Position numbers and translations under genes: made by a program
In this document: piece by piece, positions 32,601-44,049 of the stretch
Layout: the number at the start of each line of letters is the position of its first letter
Numbering within the stretch: position 1 is the first letter of the stretch
Notes under the pieces: model-generated
Seen by the model: only the letters and a program-made list of their open reading frames with translations
The model's database searches: none
Told to the model about the DNA's origin: nothing
Assembly: GCA_019925095.2 (NCBI GenBank)
Contig: CM034403.1
Span: forward strand, 1,912,690-1,976,689
Length of the DNA stretch: 64,000 nt
Direction: 5' to 3'
From: Dendrolimus kikuchii
Taxonomy: Eukaryota; Arthropoda; Insecta; Lepidoptera; Lasiocampidae

Positions 32601-33168
32601 GCATTTTTGGCGTTTTGAGCCATTAAAGAAACGCGCCTTAAATAAACTACAAGTGACGACACTAACAAATATCTTTTGACATACGACAGCTAGGTGTCAG
32701 TTGATATATTTTTAAAGGTAAGTTCGTTATTATTCAGTTAAGGTATGTGCATATTATAAGTTTCGAATAATAGACGTGGCTGAGGGGTGTGGCTTACAAC
32801 TTTACAACATATCTTTAATATACATAAAGAAATTCCATTGAAATGGGCACATTTTAAGTTGTAGGTCGCGGACGTGACCTTGAGCATTCGGCTATTCTAA
32901 AGCAATCTGGAGAGTGTTACGGTTCTGGTGTGCACATTGTTCGGACGCGTCACATAATATGTGGCCACCTTTAATCTTTGCTCCGGACCATAGATAATAC
33001 ACTATATGTAAAAGTCTAGACTCCTGCAAAGATTGTGGAGATTTGTTATGTTCTACCTATTTTCTTATTTTCAATTTTGGCCATAAACGAGATTTTATAT
33101 TCTTATCATTATTTCGTTCAATTAAAAGCTTTAAAATTGTAACTAAATACTTTAAATATTAGTCGATA

Positions 33169-33393
33169 ATGGCGCCTAGGAAAGGTAATAAAGTGGCTGT
33201 GCCACGAAAGAAGGCTAATGGTTATAAAAAGCCCGCGCCTATTCCTGTAGGAGAGGTGATAAATGATGTTAACGAAAAGAAGAAGTGGCAAATCGGTCCA
33301 TCTATAGGAGTGGGTGGTTTTGGTGAAATATATTCAGCCTGCGTGCACGGGTCTCCCAAAAAGGCAACAAGTTATCCATTTGTTATTAAAATC
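33169..33393 (+). CDS. VRK1: VRK1 exon 1 (start, glycine loop, catalytic Lys)
   Basis: ATG at 33169; the exon ends AAAATC before donor GTAAGT, phase 0. The basic N-terminus MAPRKGNKVAVPRKK precedes the VGEVINDV and KWQIGPSIGVGGFGEIYSA segments of the VRK family and the lysine of FVIKI. Confidence 0.92.
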
Positions 33394-36300
33394 GTAAGTA
33401 TTCATTTGTTTAACGAATAGCTTTTTCTTGTTCGTTCTTACTGATGACTGCTGAGAATCACAAGTTAGATGAGTTAAAGTATAGGTACCTTGTGTATCAT
33501 GCAATTACAGAGCTTTGTAAGTATAATATAGGAGTTCCTATATGTCCTTGACTTCACATTTGATAAGATCCTGAAAGTTACCTTGTTCATAATTTATCAT
33601 AAATACATTGCGCACAATATATATACTGCCTAATTGTTTACAATTCGAATAATCAAAGTATATTTTAGTCATCTCGATTTTTATCCAAATTAGTTGTAAA
33701 GGCACAATATTGTATAGAAAAGTGCATATTTAGCAACTATCTGTTGCTAATAGCAACTCTGTGTTTTCTAATGCCCCTGATACACCTGTGATAATGATAG
33801 TGACTATATCCAAATGCTATTTACTTCTAGAATTAAAAAATAATGCCATTAATTATTAGTATATCTGTCCTGTAGGTACATACTAAGATAGGAATTTTGA
33901 AAATTCTACCCCTAAGCAGATGAAAGTTAGTTTGAAAAACTGCCATTTTAAATGAGAAGCACAAAATTTTATATACCTGTTTCCGATCAGAAATGACTGC
34001 ACATGTGTAATCAGTGTTTTTCGAAATTTAACCCAAGAGGGGAAGTAGTACCGTTTTAATACTGACCATTTTTAATCTAAGCGAGCAAAGCCGCTGTATA
34101 GTACAGGACTGTCTTAAGCATATTGGGCGCCGGGGCACATAAATGATTTACAAGAATATCAAAAAACAAAATTTTTATATTTCATTTTTATGGATCCCCC
34201 TACCTATTTGATGAAAACGGAACTCTTATGTAGCTATCATGTCCATCCATTCATTTTTGTATGTCAAATTATTCTCTATCTACAGGGTTTATATGGATGA
34301 ATTATGATAGGAAAATGTAATCTATATATATGCATGGCACTATATTGGTTAATTGTGTAAATTGTCATAAGGAACATCATGATTTTTTAACATCTGAATA
34401 TAAAAAAATCATGATGTTCTTTATCACTTATTTATTAAAATCAATTGGTTTGAGCTACCTACGTGTCTGCATAAGTTATCTGTCACTGTTTAACATCATT
34501 AAGGGTGGGGTATAGATACACGGCACATTTATTTATTATGAGCAAATCCGAACTTTTTAATATAGGTTAGAAGGCTAAGGGGGACGCGAAGCGAAGTAGA
34601 GCACCCGCCTTAGACTTCATGGTTATTCTTTTATATAACCACCCAAAATTAATTTTATATCTCAAGTAATAAATAAATGTGCCGTATACCGCATCCATCA
34701 TTAACAATATCCCATCTCAAATACTACATTGAACCCTTCATCTGAGTGGCACAGTCACTAATTATCCCAGGGGTATCAGGGGCATTTTTTTCTTTTTTTT
34801 TTTTTTTGTGCAGGAGTTTACAGCAGACAGGCAGACGGCCCACTTGATGGAAAACGGTTACCATCGCCTATGGACATTTGCAACACCAAAGGTGCTACAA
34901 ATGCTCTGCTGCTCTCTTAAGGGAGACTGGAACCTGGTCACTAATGCCGGAACACAACTCAAGGTTGTTATGGCGACATACTTTAGACCAGGGGTGGTCG
35001 CCATCCAGTCGGGCAAATGCCCTACCACCTAGCATAAGAAGAAAGCTAGTATTGGTCCTGTGGAAATTGTGCTCTGAATACTATAGTGCTGTATGATAAA
35101 AATGCTAGAAGTAGTAGTTTTTTTTTTATATAGCCATTATTTTTTTACAGGAACCACATGAAAATGGGCCACTTTTTGTAGAAAAGCATTTCTACATCAG
35201 AAATACAAATAAAGACGATAGTATGTATTATGAATTTATTTTTAGGCTTATTATTTAGTATTTTTAGTTTATATTCGACTAGTGATGCTATTTATTCTTT
35301 CTTGTTTCTCAAGGCATTTATAAGGTTTGAATGAATGAAACTCTTTATTGTTCATCATAAACTTAAACATAGACAATTTCAAACCTATCTCTTCCACACA
35401 TCCCTATTTAGCCAATTCTGCTATTTAAATATCACTGATTTTCACTTATAAATATTTATAAAGGGAGAGTGGCTAGTCATGGGCACACTATTGGAATTAA
35501 CAGAATACTGAAATCAAACAGACACATGATTGAGATGATAGTTTCTGGCAATTTTGGTGAGATAGTAATAGCAGCAGAATTGGGCCCCACGTGTCCAATA
35601 TGTAGTAGTGGCTATAGCTATGCTAAATCATTTATTGTTCTTATCTTAGTAGAACAAATCTTTGAATTATAAGCTTGCAAATTAATTTCTTTTATTTTAT
35701 TTTCTTATTAATTAATAATAACAGCCCATAATTGTCCCGTTGCTGAACTTGGGCATCCTAATTTCACACAGACAAACACTATTTGTGTGTGCTGATCTGA
35801 AGTTAAAAAAAAACCCTGGATATTCCGTACACATGAAACCGCTGAAGCTAATAGTATAATTTTGTTGCCTTTAGTTGTTGTGCAAATGTTTGTTGAATTA
35901 AAATAAATAAGTACAGAAATTAGATACTCACCCATCTCTTTCCACTAAGAACATCCACCTTGGCTTCATAAGCATATATCTTGCACATATCTTATACCAA
36001 TTCAATCAATCGTTTAAAACAATAAAAATCACCTTTAAGGGTGGCCGCCATTTATTTTTGTTTCAACAACTCACTGCACTTGCCAAAATACCCATTTCTT
36101 ACGTGTCTGTTTATTTAACACCGCAAACGAAATCCGACCGCAATGGCGGCAACTTGGTGTAATAAATCATAATTGGGGGGGATAGCGATAGATATACATA
36201 CGTACCAGTAAACAAAAAGAGAAGGATATATGTATGCATCAAGAATATGTACTGAAGTATGAATAAGAGATAGGGTTACCATGACTCAAAAACCATTGTC

Positions 36301-39300
36301 AAGCATTAAGTAATAAAGACTATTCTATGTAAATGTTATGCATTAACTGTAGATTAGCATGAGATTTTGGAAATGAAATAGTAGTTACAATATCTTCTAC
36401 ATGGATTCAAGACAAATAACAAATTTTTATTTGCCTTAAATTTTTAACCGTGCAGGAACGGAGAAAGAATACAATTTCCTGCGGCCTGGCGGCCTATCGT
36501 AAGAGGCGACTAAACAACCCACAGCCAGGTGGTAGGGTATTTGCTCGACTGGATGGCGACCACCCCTGGTCTAGAGTATGCCGTCATAACAACCTTCTGT
36601 TGTGTTCCGGCATTAGTGACCAGGTTCTAGTCTCCTTTAAGAGAGCAGCAGTGCATTTGTAGCACCTTTGGTGTTGCAAATGTCCATAGGCGATGGTAAC
36701 CGCTTTCCATCAAGTGGTCTGTCTGCCTATCTGCTGAACTCCTGCAATAAAAAAAACAACAAATCGGTCTCATTAGGTGGCAAGATAGTTTTTGCCAAAT
36801 ATCGTAAAGCTTTTTCTGTAAAGTAAGTTGATTGATTTCAATAGGGATGCGTTGATTTTCAATAGTGATGTGGATGTATCCACACATGTGTTACAATACG
36901 AATTGTTACGATTTTACAATAAATTGTAATAAGTTTACACATAAGAAAAAGATGTTCAAATAATATTTTATCATCAACATTTAAAATATCATCATAGACA
37001 TAATTTTAATTACTGTCCAAACAGTAATCAAATATGTTAAACCTCCTTTTGTTTGTACCCATTTATGAGGTCATAAGTAGGTATACTCTTACTAAGATCT
37101 ATGAGTTTGCCACTGCTGTGGATTTATAAAAAGTGTCTCAGTGGATTTGGCTATGCTCTCCCCTATGTTATCACTCATTTTTATTCAAATTAGTGGTCGC
37201 CCGTGGTCGAAATTCGACCACAATAATTTGTTGTCAAAGACTTCTTTAATCACAGATTTCGCCCAGGCTGCACTGTTAGTTTGACTTGAACAATAAACAA
37301 AAGTGTATATATGCGTGTGTGTGTCAAATACATGCTAGTGTGTGTAATGTTTTTGTTATTGATACGATGTATTTTTTATGTATAATTTAAAAAAAAATTG
37401 CATTCGTCGCTTCTTCTCTATATAAACTATAAGTGTGCGAAATTTCATACTCCTTTTTCATCGCAATTTTAGTAAAAAGGTGTATAAAGTCTTTGCTTCA
37501 CGTATTAATATGTAGATGTATAATTAAATATACAATGCAAAAGTGGATGGATGCAGAAGTCGTGGAAGGTCACGACACACCTTCCATGATCAAATTAATC
37601 GTGTACTAGCAGAAGGTGATGTCAAGAGTCTTAAGAACAGACGAGCGTGCATGACAAGAGTTATGAATGTCAAAGAAGCAAGTGAGGTGTGTAAGAGTAA
37701 GCCTGAATGGCACTCTGTTGTCCGTGCCTACCCCGCAAGGGAACTGGCGTGAAGTTATGTATGTATGTATAATTAAACATTTCAGTTGCAAAATTCATGA
37801 AATCAAATAACCTGTCCAGTCTCGGTATGCCGACATATTTTGGGAACGGTTCACATGAGTACAATGGTGAGAAATATAGATATCTAGTACTGGAGAGGTA
37901 TGGGAAAGACCTGTGGACCATATTCAAAGAGTGTGGCAGATCGTTTCCCCCAGTCACCGTTTTTCAGTTGGGATTACAAATGGTAAGTTGCTTTGTGTAA
38001 TTTTCATGCAATTGTTCTGTAAAACAAATTGGGTATTTAACATGTTATACGATAGGTAGGCAGGCATAACTTCGAAGAGGAAGCCAGTGGAAGGATCCTT
38101 TCAGGCTGGGTGGCATTCGGTTGGGCCAACCCGTAAAGGGCTGGCTGTCTGTCAGAGCTGAAGGTGAATGCGCGACAAAGAACGCTAGAGGATAGGGCAG
38201 GGGTTTTTTAGTTCCGCGCGCGCTCATCTTTCTTCCCGTGGGGCGCGTTATAGACCGCCTCACGCACGGATTAGACCTAGAAGTAGCCGGGGGACACGTC
38301 CCCTGGCATAGGAAGAGGCCCATTGAGGGAGCCTGCCAGGGCACGCGGAGTTGGGAAGCCCGCATTCACGTAGCCCTGGCATAAGGCGCAGGACGGAACA
38401 GCCAGAGGTTTTAGTGGGTATCCCTAACTGGGGCGTGGCAATAGGGAGGCACCGGTTCTGACCGGGCACGCTAGTGCCACCCCCGATCACACCGGTCGCG
38501 AACATCCCCCCAGGCTTCTGTGCCTGTCGCGGCTTAGTCCTCGAAACGGATTTCCCTAGCCAAAAAAAAAGGGGTTTTAGTGGGTATCCCGAATTACGGC
38601 GTGGCAATGGCACTTCATAACTGAGGTGCTAATGCCACCCCGACCTGACGAATCCCACACACGGGTCGCGACCTTCCACTCCTGCGATAGTCCTCAAACA
38701 GAGTTCCCCTGTATAAAAAAAAGGATGGCATTCGGTGAGCTTCAACAAGTTTTCTCGTCGGCCATTCAATGCTTGAAGACGAAGAGCAATGCGGACTGTG
38801 TCCTAGGTATTTCTTTTGGTATGGACAGAATCCGAAATGAGTACATCCGTGGGATAACCAAGGAGCCTTAAGAACAGACGAGCGTGCATGACAAGAGCTA
38901 TGAATGTCAAAGAAGCGAGTGAGGTGTGTATGAATAAGCCTGAATGGCGCGCTGTTTTACGTGCCTACCCCGCAAGGGAACTGGCGTGAAGTTATGTATG
39001 TATAACAACAAAATGTTGCAAAGTATTGTGATTTTTATGATTTGCTCGGCACCGACATCAAGATGTAGAAAATTTTATATTATTTTGTCTCTTAATAAAC
39101 TAAATAAATTCTTAGTCAAACATCTTTATTCAGTTATTTTATACTTTTTAATTTTGAAGTCGATTTTTTTTAAACGAAGTATTTTTGTACATAGAGTTAA
39201 TATATATTTTTAAAAATCAACAATATTTCATGCCTGTTATCTCTCTATCGCTCCAAATAGCAAATACACCGTGAAGAGCGCAATTAATTATTTTTAATTA

Positions 39301-42300
39301 GAAACTTGTTTAAACTTTCAGTTAGATGTCCTAGAGTACATACACAGCAGAAATTACGTGCACGCCGATTTGAAAGGTGCCAACATTCTGATGGGGCTGA
39401 AGAAAGGGACAGAGAATCAAGCGTATCTCGTGGACTTTGGCCTCGCGACCAGAGTTAACGAGAAAGAGTTCAAGCCAGACCCGAAATGTGCTCATAATGG
39501 AACTATAGAGTACACGAGTAGAGATGCCCACCTTGGCGGTTTGTATTTATTTTTTACTAGTCTAATATTTCCCTTAAGAGAGCAGCAGCGCATTTGAAGC
39601 ACCTTTGGTGTTGCAAATGTCCATAGGCGATGGTAACCGCTTTCTATCAAGTGGGCCGTCTGCCTGTCTGCTGAACTCCTGCAATAAAAAATAAAAAAAC
39701 TGGTCACTATACTCATAATCAGAGAACCTTACGGCTTAAATACGTTTCATACACTGACTCTACATACTGGACAAACATTTTTAGAACACCTCGCCATCCT
39801 TCCAATAATTTTACAGTATAAGAAACTTAGCAAAAGGCATAAACGATAGTATATAATAATAATATATAATAATAGCAGCCCATACTTGTCCCACTGCTGG
39901 GCTCGGGCCTCCCATTATAGGGGAACGGACAGTATACCCGCCACGCTTGTCCAAGGCGGCTTGGCAGGTTTGACACATCAGTTATCTCGATGTGCAGGTT
40001 GCATCACGATGTTTTCCTTCACCGTTGTTAGCACGTGGTAATTGTAACAATATGCACATTAGATCAGAAAACTGCCTAAGTGGTGCATGCGATCTGGCCA
40101 GGATCGAACCCACGCCCTCTGAGTCTGGGACGCGTGTGCTAGCCATTACGCTACCACGACATAGACGAAACGATAGTGGATTGAAGTAATTGATAAACTA
40201 TTTTCATTAAAAAGGTTACGAATTACATGAATTTGTTACATTATTATTTGGAAATTTTAGATAATATTTTATATAAATATTGTTACGACTTGCAGGACTC
40301 TAATTAAAATTCCGTTGGAATTATTATAGAGTTTATTAGAACTATACAAACCCGTATAACACAGGTACAAATATAACCGAACACAACCAGTCCAAATGTA
40401 GTGCAGAAGAAGTAAATCTGTTTAGTCATTCTTTCATCATGCATTCTTTCCACATGCCCGAACCACCGGAGCATTCCTTTCCTTACCTTCACCTCGACAC
40501 TCTCTTTCAGACCAACTCTCTCTCTTACTTCGGTATTACGAACGCGGTCCGCGAGCGTCACCACCACGTTTACTCTACTCTCATGCTCTCTCTTCCATAC
40601 CCAACTCTCGCCTCCATACGTGAGCGTGGGTACCAGCACCGCGTTGTGTATGGTGAGCTGGGTCTTCTGGCTGAGGTTCTTAGCGCCTAGAAGTTTACCT
40701 AACGCTCCATTCACACTATTCCCCAAATTCACTCTTCTTTCTATATCAGCGGTGTACCTGCCATCGCTGCTAAAAGCACATCCAAGATATACAAACTCAT
40801 TCACTAGCTCCAGCATAACATCATCGACCATTATCCTTGCATCCGTTCTGGTTTCTTCTGAATGAATAAAACTCTCTGCCAATATATGTATTAAACATTA
40901 AAATATATTTCATGGATACTTTACTTGGAGTTAGATACTTCTGTTAACTACATTATTTATTTTATAGAACATGAAAAACTATCTATGCTAACAACAACAT
41001 AAAAAGTATCTTGTGTTCTTCTTAACTCCATAGCTTCAGTCTGTTCGACAGACGAACACCGAATACCCCGTATTAGGCGAATCGCCTCCTTTTATATCAT
41101 CGACCCAACAACACCGTGTTTAATTTTAACAATCTTATAATTTGAAACTTATTACACGGTTTATCCAAAATCCTAAAAAGATTTATAAAGTACCTACCTA
41201 ACAATATAAATCCTACCATATAAATACGAGCTAGTTTTTATTAAAGTACAATACACTATTTAATAAATCAAGTGTAGGTATTTTTACATACATACATAAC
41301 TTCACGCCAGTTCCCTTGCGGGGTAGGTACGAACAACAGAGCGCCATTTAGGCTTATTCTTACACACCTCACTTGCCTCTTTGACATTCATAACTCTTGT
41401 CATGCAAGCTCGTCTGTTCTTAAGGATCCTGACATCACCTTCTGCTACTACACGATCAATTTGATAATGGACGGTGTGTCGTGGTCTTCCACGACTTCTG
41501 CATCCATCCACTTTTGCATTGTATATCTGTTTAGTCATTCTTTCATCATGCATTCTTTCCACATGCCCGAACCATCGGAGCATTCTTTTATATTTTAATG
41601 TTTGTAGGTATTTTTAAAACAAAAATACCTTCAATTTATCGTCACAATGTTTGCCTTAGCACGGCAAATAGATAACTTCATTCATTAGATATTTTCATAT
41701 AACTTTTCAAAGTCATATGATTTTAATCTTTAGTTAATATGTTTGTGAGTGTGGTTTGTGTTTATATATGTTTTTTTACTGGCTAAATAGTTATCTGTCT
41801 GTCTGTAAGTTTATCATGTAACCGCCCTTATTCGGCCGATGTCGAAGCGCACATGCGCGTTTTTTACAAGCTTTTTATGAACTGGCAACGGATGTACCTA
41901 TGGTAAGTTCGGGTGGAATCTTGCAAGTAAAATTTGACCAACTTCCCGGTTTCCGATGGAGCTGAATTTTTGCACACTTATGTATATCGCGTGACAATGC
42001 AATAATATGGTACCATGGAGTTGATCTGATGATGGAGTCGGAAGGTGACCATAAGAACTCCTGTACTAAACACGATACACCCGTCGTGTTTGGGCTTGTT
42101 TTACTTGTCTTGGCTACCACTCTGCGTCTCTGCTGCTACATGATATCCAAGATCTCAAAAGCTTGTATTTAAAAACCTTTTTAAAAAAGCTTTTCATTTT
42201 TAAGAAGCAAACTACGGTCGTGCGTCGGAGTTGACACACTCAAGTTTTTTTGAAGGTGGCATTTATTCAATATTTTCCAGTGGCAACGATGCGTGGCGAT

Positions 42301-44049
42301 CTAGAAATCCTAGCCTACAACATGCTGCAGTGGATCATTGGGGAGTTACCTTGGGAGAAGTCCCTGAAAGAACCTAAAACAGTTCAGAGTATGAAGGAGT
42401 CGTTCATGAAGAATGTTCGCAGCAATATCCAGAAACATAAAAATGTACCTGGTAAGTAAATAAATAAATTTTTGATCTAATATAATTATTATATTCAACA
42501 GTACATGTGGATTTTTATGTGTGAAACTGATTTACAGGTTATGAATTGTACATTTTTGTTATTCTTGAAAATTTTAAATTTGAGTTATAATAGTAATTTA
42601 TAGTTAGTGTGATATTGGAATGAAATTCAAAAGTTTTTTCCACTAGAGAATATTTTTTAAAGACCATACATACAAGTTAAAAACTTAAATCTACTTTCTG
42701 CTCTGCATTGATTCACAACATGCTTTTGCTGTTTAAGGTTATCTATGCTTGTCTTAGGTTAGATAGATTTGCCAAAAGTATTTATAAATTAGCACATCTC
42801 AAATTATCCTTTGTAAAAAGTAATTATTATTCAGCACAGTCATCCCCAATTACCCTTGGTTAGAAGTATTTATCATTTAGCACATCTCAAATTATGTGAA
42901 GCTTTGCCTTACAGACTTCGGTTTTTTATCACAGCACACTTTTTACACCAAAGATAGACTTTCTTTAGTTTCTGATATAGAAGATAAAATATGTTGTCTT
43001 CATATCTGCTATCTATAGTACTTCGATATCAAATTTCTTGAAAGTCACCTCATACCTGGGCTAACAAACTCGCTTTAAATTTGTATATCAGGACAGTTAA
43101 AATACCCATCTTTATTCCAGATGCGTTAATCAAGTTCTTTGAATATATAAACGCAATGAAACCAAAAGATGTGCCAGACTATACAAAATGTCGTCAAATT
43201 TTTGAAACCTATCTTAAAAGTCACGGAAAAAACAGAAAGAGCAAATTAGAATTTAGTACAAAGAGCACACAGAAGAAACGAGATATTGACAATGTTAATG
43301 ATTCTGAAAATGAAGTTTCTAAGGAGAATAAGATCGTAAAAGAGAAAAACAATGAAGTAAAGAAGAAACGTTCAAGAAAACCAAAGATACAAGAAGATAG
43401 TGAAGAGACTGATGAAGATACAGAGTCTGTTGATTCTCAAGTTGAAAAGCGTAATGAATTAACTACAAAGAGGAGACATAACAAAAGAGATATTAACAAT
43501 ATTAATGATTCTGAAAATGATGTTTCCAAGGAGAATCAGATTGTAAAAGAGAAAAACAGTGAAGTTAAGAAGAAACATTCAAGAAAACCAAAGATACAAG
43601 AAGATAATAAAGAGACAGACTTAGTTGATTCTCAAGTTGAAAAGGGTAATAGAAGAAGTAAAAGAAAGTCTTCAGAGCCAGCAGTCGTTGTTAAAGTAAA
43701 GAAAACAAGGCTAAATCCTAAAAGAACTCCTCCAGCAAAGAAGAATCATACTAATATAGCAACACAAACACCAGTAGACAGAGACATTAAAAATCTACGT
43801 CAAGTGTCATTTGACAGTCCAATAAGTGAAGTGATGGGACAAAATGGAGAAAGCTCTGTCAATTCCAGTGGTGATATATTTGATGATTCCTTTGTGGTTG
43901 AGGATAAGAAAATCAAGAAGAAACGTAAATTACTATCATGCGAAGAGACTGTTGTCAAAAGAGTGGTTACAAAAAGAACTACTGAAAGGAAAGGTAGGTC
44001 ACGGAAAGATGCTCCCACACTTTTGAACGGTCAGGGTACTCCTAGTTAG
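33169..44049 (+). CDS. VRK1: Vaccinia-related kinase 1 (VRK1 / ballchen / NHK-1), complete, six exons
   Basis: Exons 33169-33393, 35151-35220, 37786-37982, 39322-39538, 42281-42451 and 43121-44049 join in frame to 602 residues, close to the length of the Drosophila ballchen product. VRKs are nuclear Ser/Thr kinases of the casein-kinase-1 group. Ballchen phosphorylates histone H2A and BAF, acting in meiotic chromosome organisation, nuclear envelope dynamics and germline maintenance. Visible are the glycine loop IGVGGFG (46-52), catalytic lysine in FVIKI (K74), catalytic loop YVHADLKGAN (D180, K182), DFG (202-204), and the VRK-typical GTIEYTSRDAHLG followed by RGDLEILAYNMLQW. All catalytic residues are present, so it should be active. 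After the kinase domain (about residue 340) comes a basic/acidic tail with KKKR-type nuclear-localisation-like clusters and a tandem duplication. The start is the ATG in GATAATGG at 33169. ATTAAA at 44371 is a possible poly(A) signal. Confidence 0.93.
34785..35030 (-). mobile_element. SINE-like family A, short form, VRK1 intron 1
   Basis: Long poly-T to GCCCTACCACCT, inverse orientation, ending at the shared short-form boundary. Located 120 bases before VRK1 exon 2. The rest of intron 1 (33394-34784) shows no recognisable element. Confidence 0.78.
35151..35220 (+). CDS. VRK1: VRK1 exon 2 (70 nt)
   Basis: The acceptor TTTTTTTACAG is strong and the donor is GTATGT. It encodes EPHENGPLFVEKHFYIRNTN then KDD, matching the VRK segment around the alpha-C helix (NGPLF, E, FY). 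It ends in phase 1, completed by TT of exon 3. Confidence 0.88.
36447..36757 (+). mobile_element. SINE-like family A, full length, VRK1 intron 2
   Basis: ACCGTGCAGGAACGGAGAAA to CTCCTGCAATAAAAAAAACA; complete. The remainder of the intron, from 35221 to 37515, is unassigned AT-rich sequence. Confidence 0.8.
37529..37764 (+). mobile_element. RTE-LINE tail with 13-bp target duplication adjoining VRK1 exon 3
   Basis: ATGTATAATTAAA at 37516-37528 and 37765-37777 bounds TATACAATGCAAAAGTGGAT ... GAACTGGCGTGAAGTTATGT(ATGT)n. Only CATTTCAG separates the second duplication from exon 3. Confidence 0.9.
37786..37982 (+). CDS. VRK1: VRK1 exon 3
   Basis: The acceptor is CATTTCAG and the donor GTAAGT; phase 1 in, phase 0 out. 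It encodes KFMKSNNLSSLGMPTYFGNG, then YRYLVLERYGKDLW, including the hinge region. The acceptor is preceded by only eight bases of original intron before an RTE-LINE insertion. Confidence 0.9.
38060..38716 (+). mobile_element. Two GC-rich retroposon tails in tandem, VRK1 intron 3
   Basis: The first ends TTCCCTAGCC followed by nine As, and the second GTTCCCCTGTAT followed by eight As. Both contain GGTTTTAGTGGGTATCCC, GGCGTGGCAAT and GTGCCACCCC/ATGCCACCCCGACC segments. The poly-A runs and shared order suggest two copies of one family, the second 5'-truncated. Minus-strand open frames here are chance products of GC-rich sequence. Confidence 0.65.
38725..38868 (+). pseudogene. LINE reverse transcriptase C-terminal scrap
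   Basis: Reads GELQQVFSSAIQCLKTKSN then VLGISFGMDRIRNEYIRGIT. The LG.S..D.IRNE.IR pattern is that of RT C-termini such as the one at 60.9 kb. It is fused directly to an RTE tail at 38868. Confidence 0.55.
38868..39003 (+). mobile_element. RTE-LINE tail (short), VRK1 intron 3
   Basis: GAGCCTTAAGAACAGACGAG, ATGACAAGAGCTATGAATGT, GGAACTGGCGTGAAGTTATG, TATG tail. Confidence 0.75.
39322..39538 (+). CDS. VRK1: VRK1 exon 4 (catalytic and activation loops)
   Basis: The acceptor is AAACTTTCAG; the donor GTTTGT is weaker than the others in this gene. It carries LDVLEYIHSRNYVHADLKGA, YLVDFGLATRV and DGTIE-type HNGTIEYTSRDAH. It ends in phase 1 and joins to TGGCAACG of exon 5 to give HLGVATMRGD. A truncated family A retroposon starts about 30 bases after the donor. 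Confidence 0.9.
39569..39699 (+). mobile_element. SINE-like family A, 3' half, just after VRK1 exon 4
   Basis: TTCCCTTAAGAGAGCAGCAG to CTCCTGCAATAAAAAATAAA. It starts about 30 bases past the exon donor. Confidence 0.75.
39860..40160 (-). mobile_element. tRNA-derived SINE, VRK1 intron 4
   Basis: On the minus strand the head reads GTCGTGGTAGCGTAATGGCT (A box TAGCGTAATGG) and GCGTGGGTTCGATCCTGGCC (B box GGTTCGATCCT). The body contains the lepidopteran-typical CCCAGCAGTGGGACAAGTAT near its end. It shares no similarity with the 10.4 kb SINE beyond the boxes. Confidence 0.78.
40402..40882 (-). pseudogene. RTE-type reverse transcriptase C-terminal region, VRK1 intron 4
   Basis: An open stretch on the minus strand encodes ARIMVDDVMLELVNEFVYLG, RRVNLGNSVNGALGKLL, VLVPTLTYGGESWVWKRE and MLRWFGHVERMHDERMTKQI. 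This is the thumb and C-terminal region of an RTE-clade LINE polymerase: EFVYLG, LTYG.E.W and RWFGHV are characteristic. It continues into the 3' tail seen in the short copies ([16 protein letters not shown]) but here stops at MTKQI. Both the 5' part with the active site and the normal 3' end are missing. Confidence 0.78.
41287..41603 (-). mobile_element. RTE-LINE tail with 13-bp target duplication, VRK1 intron 4
   Basis: GTAGGTATTTTTA at 41274-41286 and 41604-41616. The minus strand encodes [38 protein letters not shown] and ends PARELA, stop, then CGTGAAGTTATGTATGTATG. It shows the normal 3' end that the neighbouring 40.4 kb copy lacks. Confidence 0.88.
41860..42175. mobile_element. Repeat family N, uninterrupted copy, VRK1 intron 4
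   Basis: ACAAGCTTTTTATGAACTGG to CTCAAAAGCTTGTATTTAAA. Serves as the empty-site reference for the split copy at 6325-6875. It ends about 105 bases before VRK1 exon 5. Confidence 0.65.
42281..42451 (+). CDS. VRK1: VRK1 exon 5 (C-lobe)
   Basis: The acceptor TATTTTCCAG precedes it and the donor is GTAAGT. It encodes RGDLEILAYNMLQWIIGELP then WEKSLKEPKTVQ, the VRK C-lobe. Phase is 1 on both sides, and the split codon with exon 6 gives PD. Confidence 0.9.
43121..44049 (+). CDS. VRK1: VRK1 exon 6 (end of kinase domain, charged repeat tail, stop)
   Basis: The acceptor TTTATTCCAG is at 43111-43120, so the open frame reaching back to 43081 is partly intron. It encodes DALIKFFEYINAMKPKDVPD, then YTKCRQIFETYL, completing the kinase fold. 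About 260 residues of Lys/Glu/Ser/Asn-rich tail follow, ending NGQGTPS and TAG at 44047. Residues about 348-416 and 417-481 are a tandem duplication with a 207-nt period. Confidence 0.9.
43276..43660 (+). repeat. 69-codon tandem duplication inside the VRK1 tail
   Basis: The segment starting RDIDNVNDSENEVSKEN (nt 43279) recurs as RDINNINDSENDVSKEN 207 nt later. Both copies continue with IVKEKN, EVKKK, SRKPKIQED, ETD, VDSQVEK. The second copy lacks five residues (EDTES) near its end. Frame is preserved throughout, so it looks like a translated in-frame duplication. Confidence 0.88.

Noticed and set aside
38045..38613. Overlapping minus-strand open frames of 106 and 117 codons in VRK1 intron 3
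   Set aside because: They lie in GC-rich retroposon tails on the strand opposite to the poly-A orientation; such sequence yields long frames by chance.
40281..40400. Possible LTR start (TGTTACGACTTGCAGGACTC)
   Set aside because: It begins like some LTRs, but no matching end, primer-binding site or partner LTR was found.
43081..43120. Extension of the last VRK1 open frame 5' of 43121
   Set aside because: The TTTATTCCAG acceptor at 43111-43120 and the phase match with exon 5 show that this part is intron.
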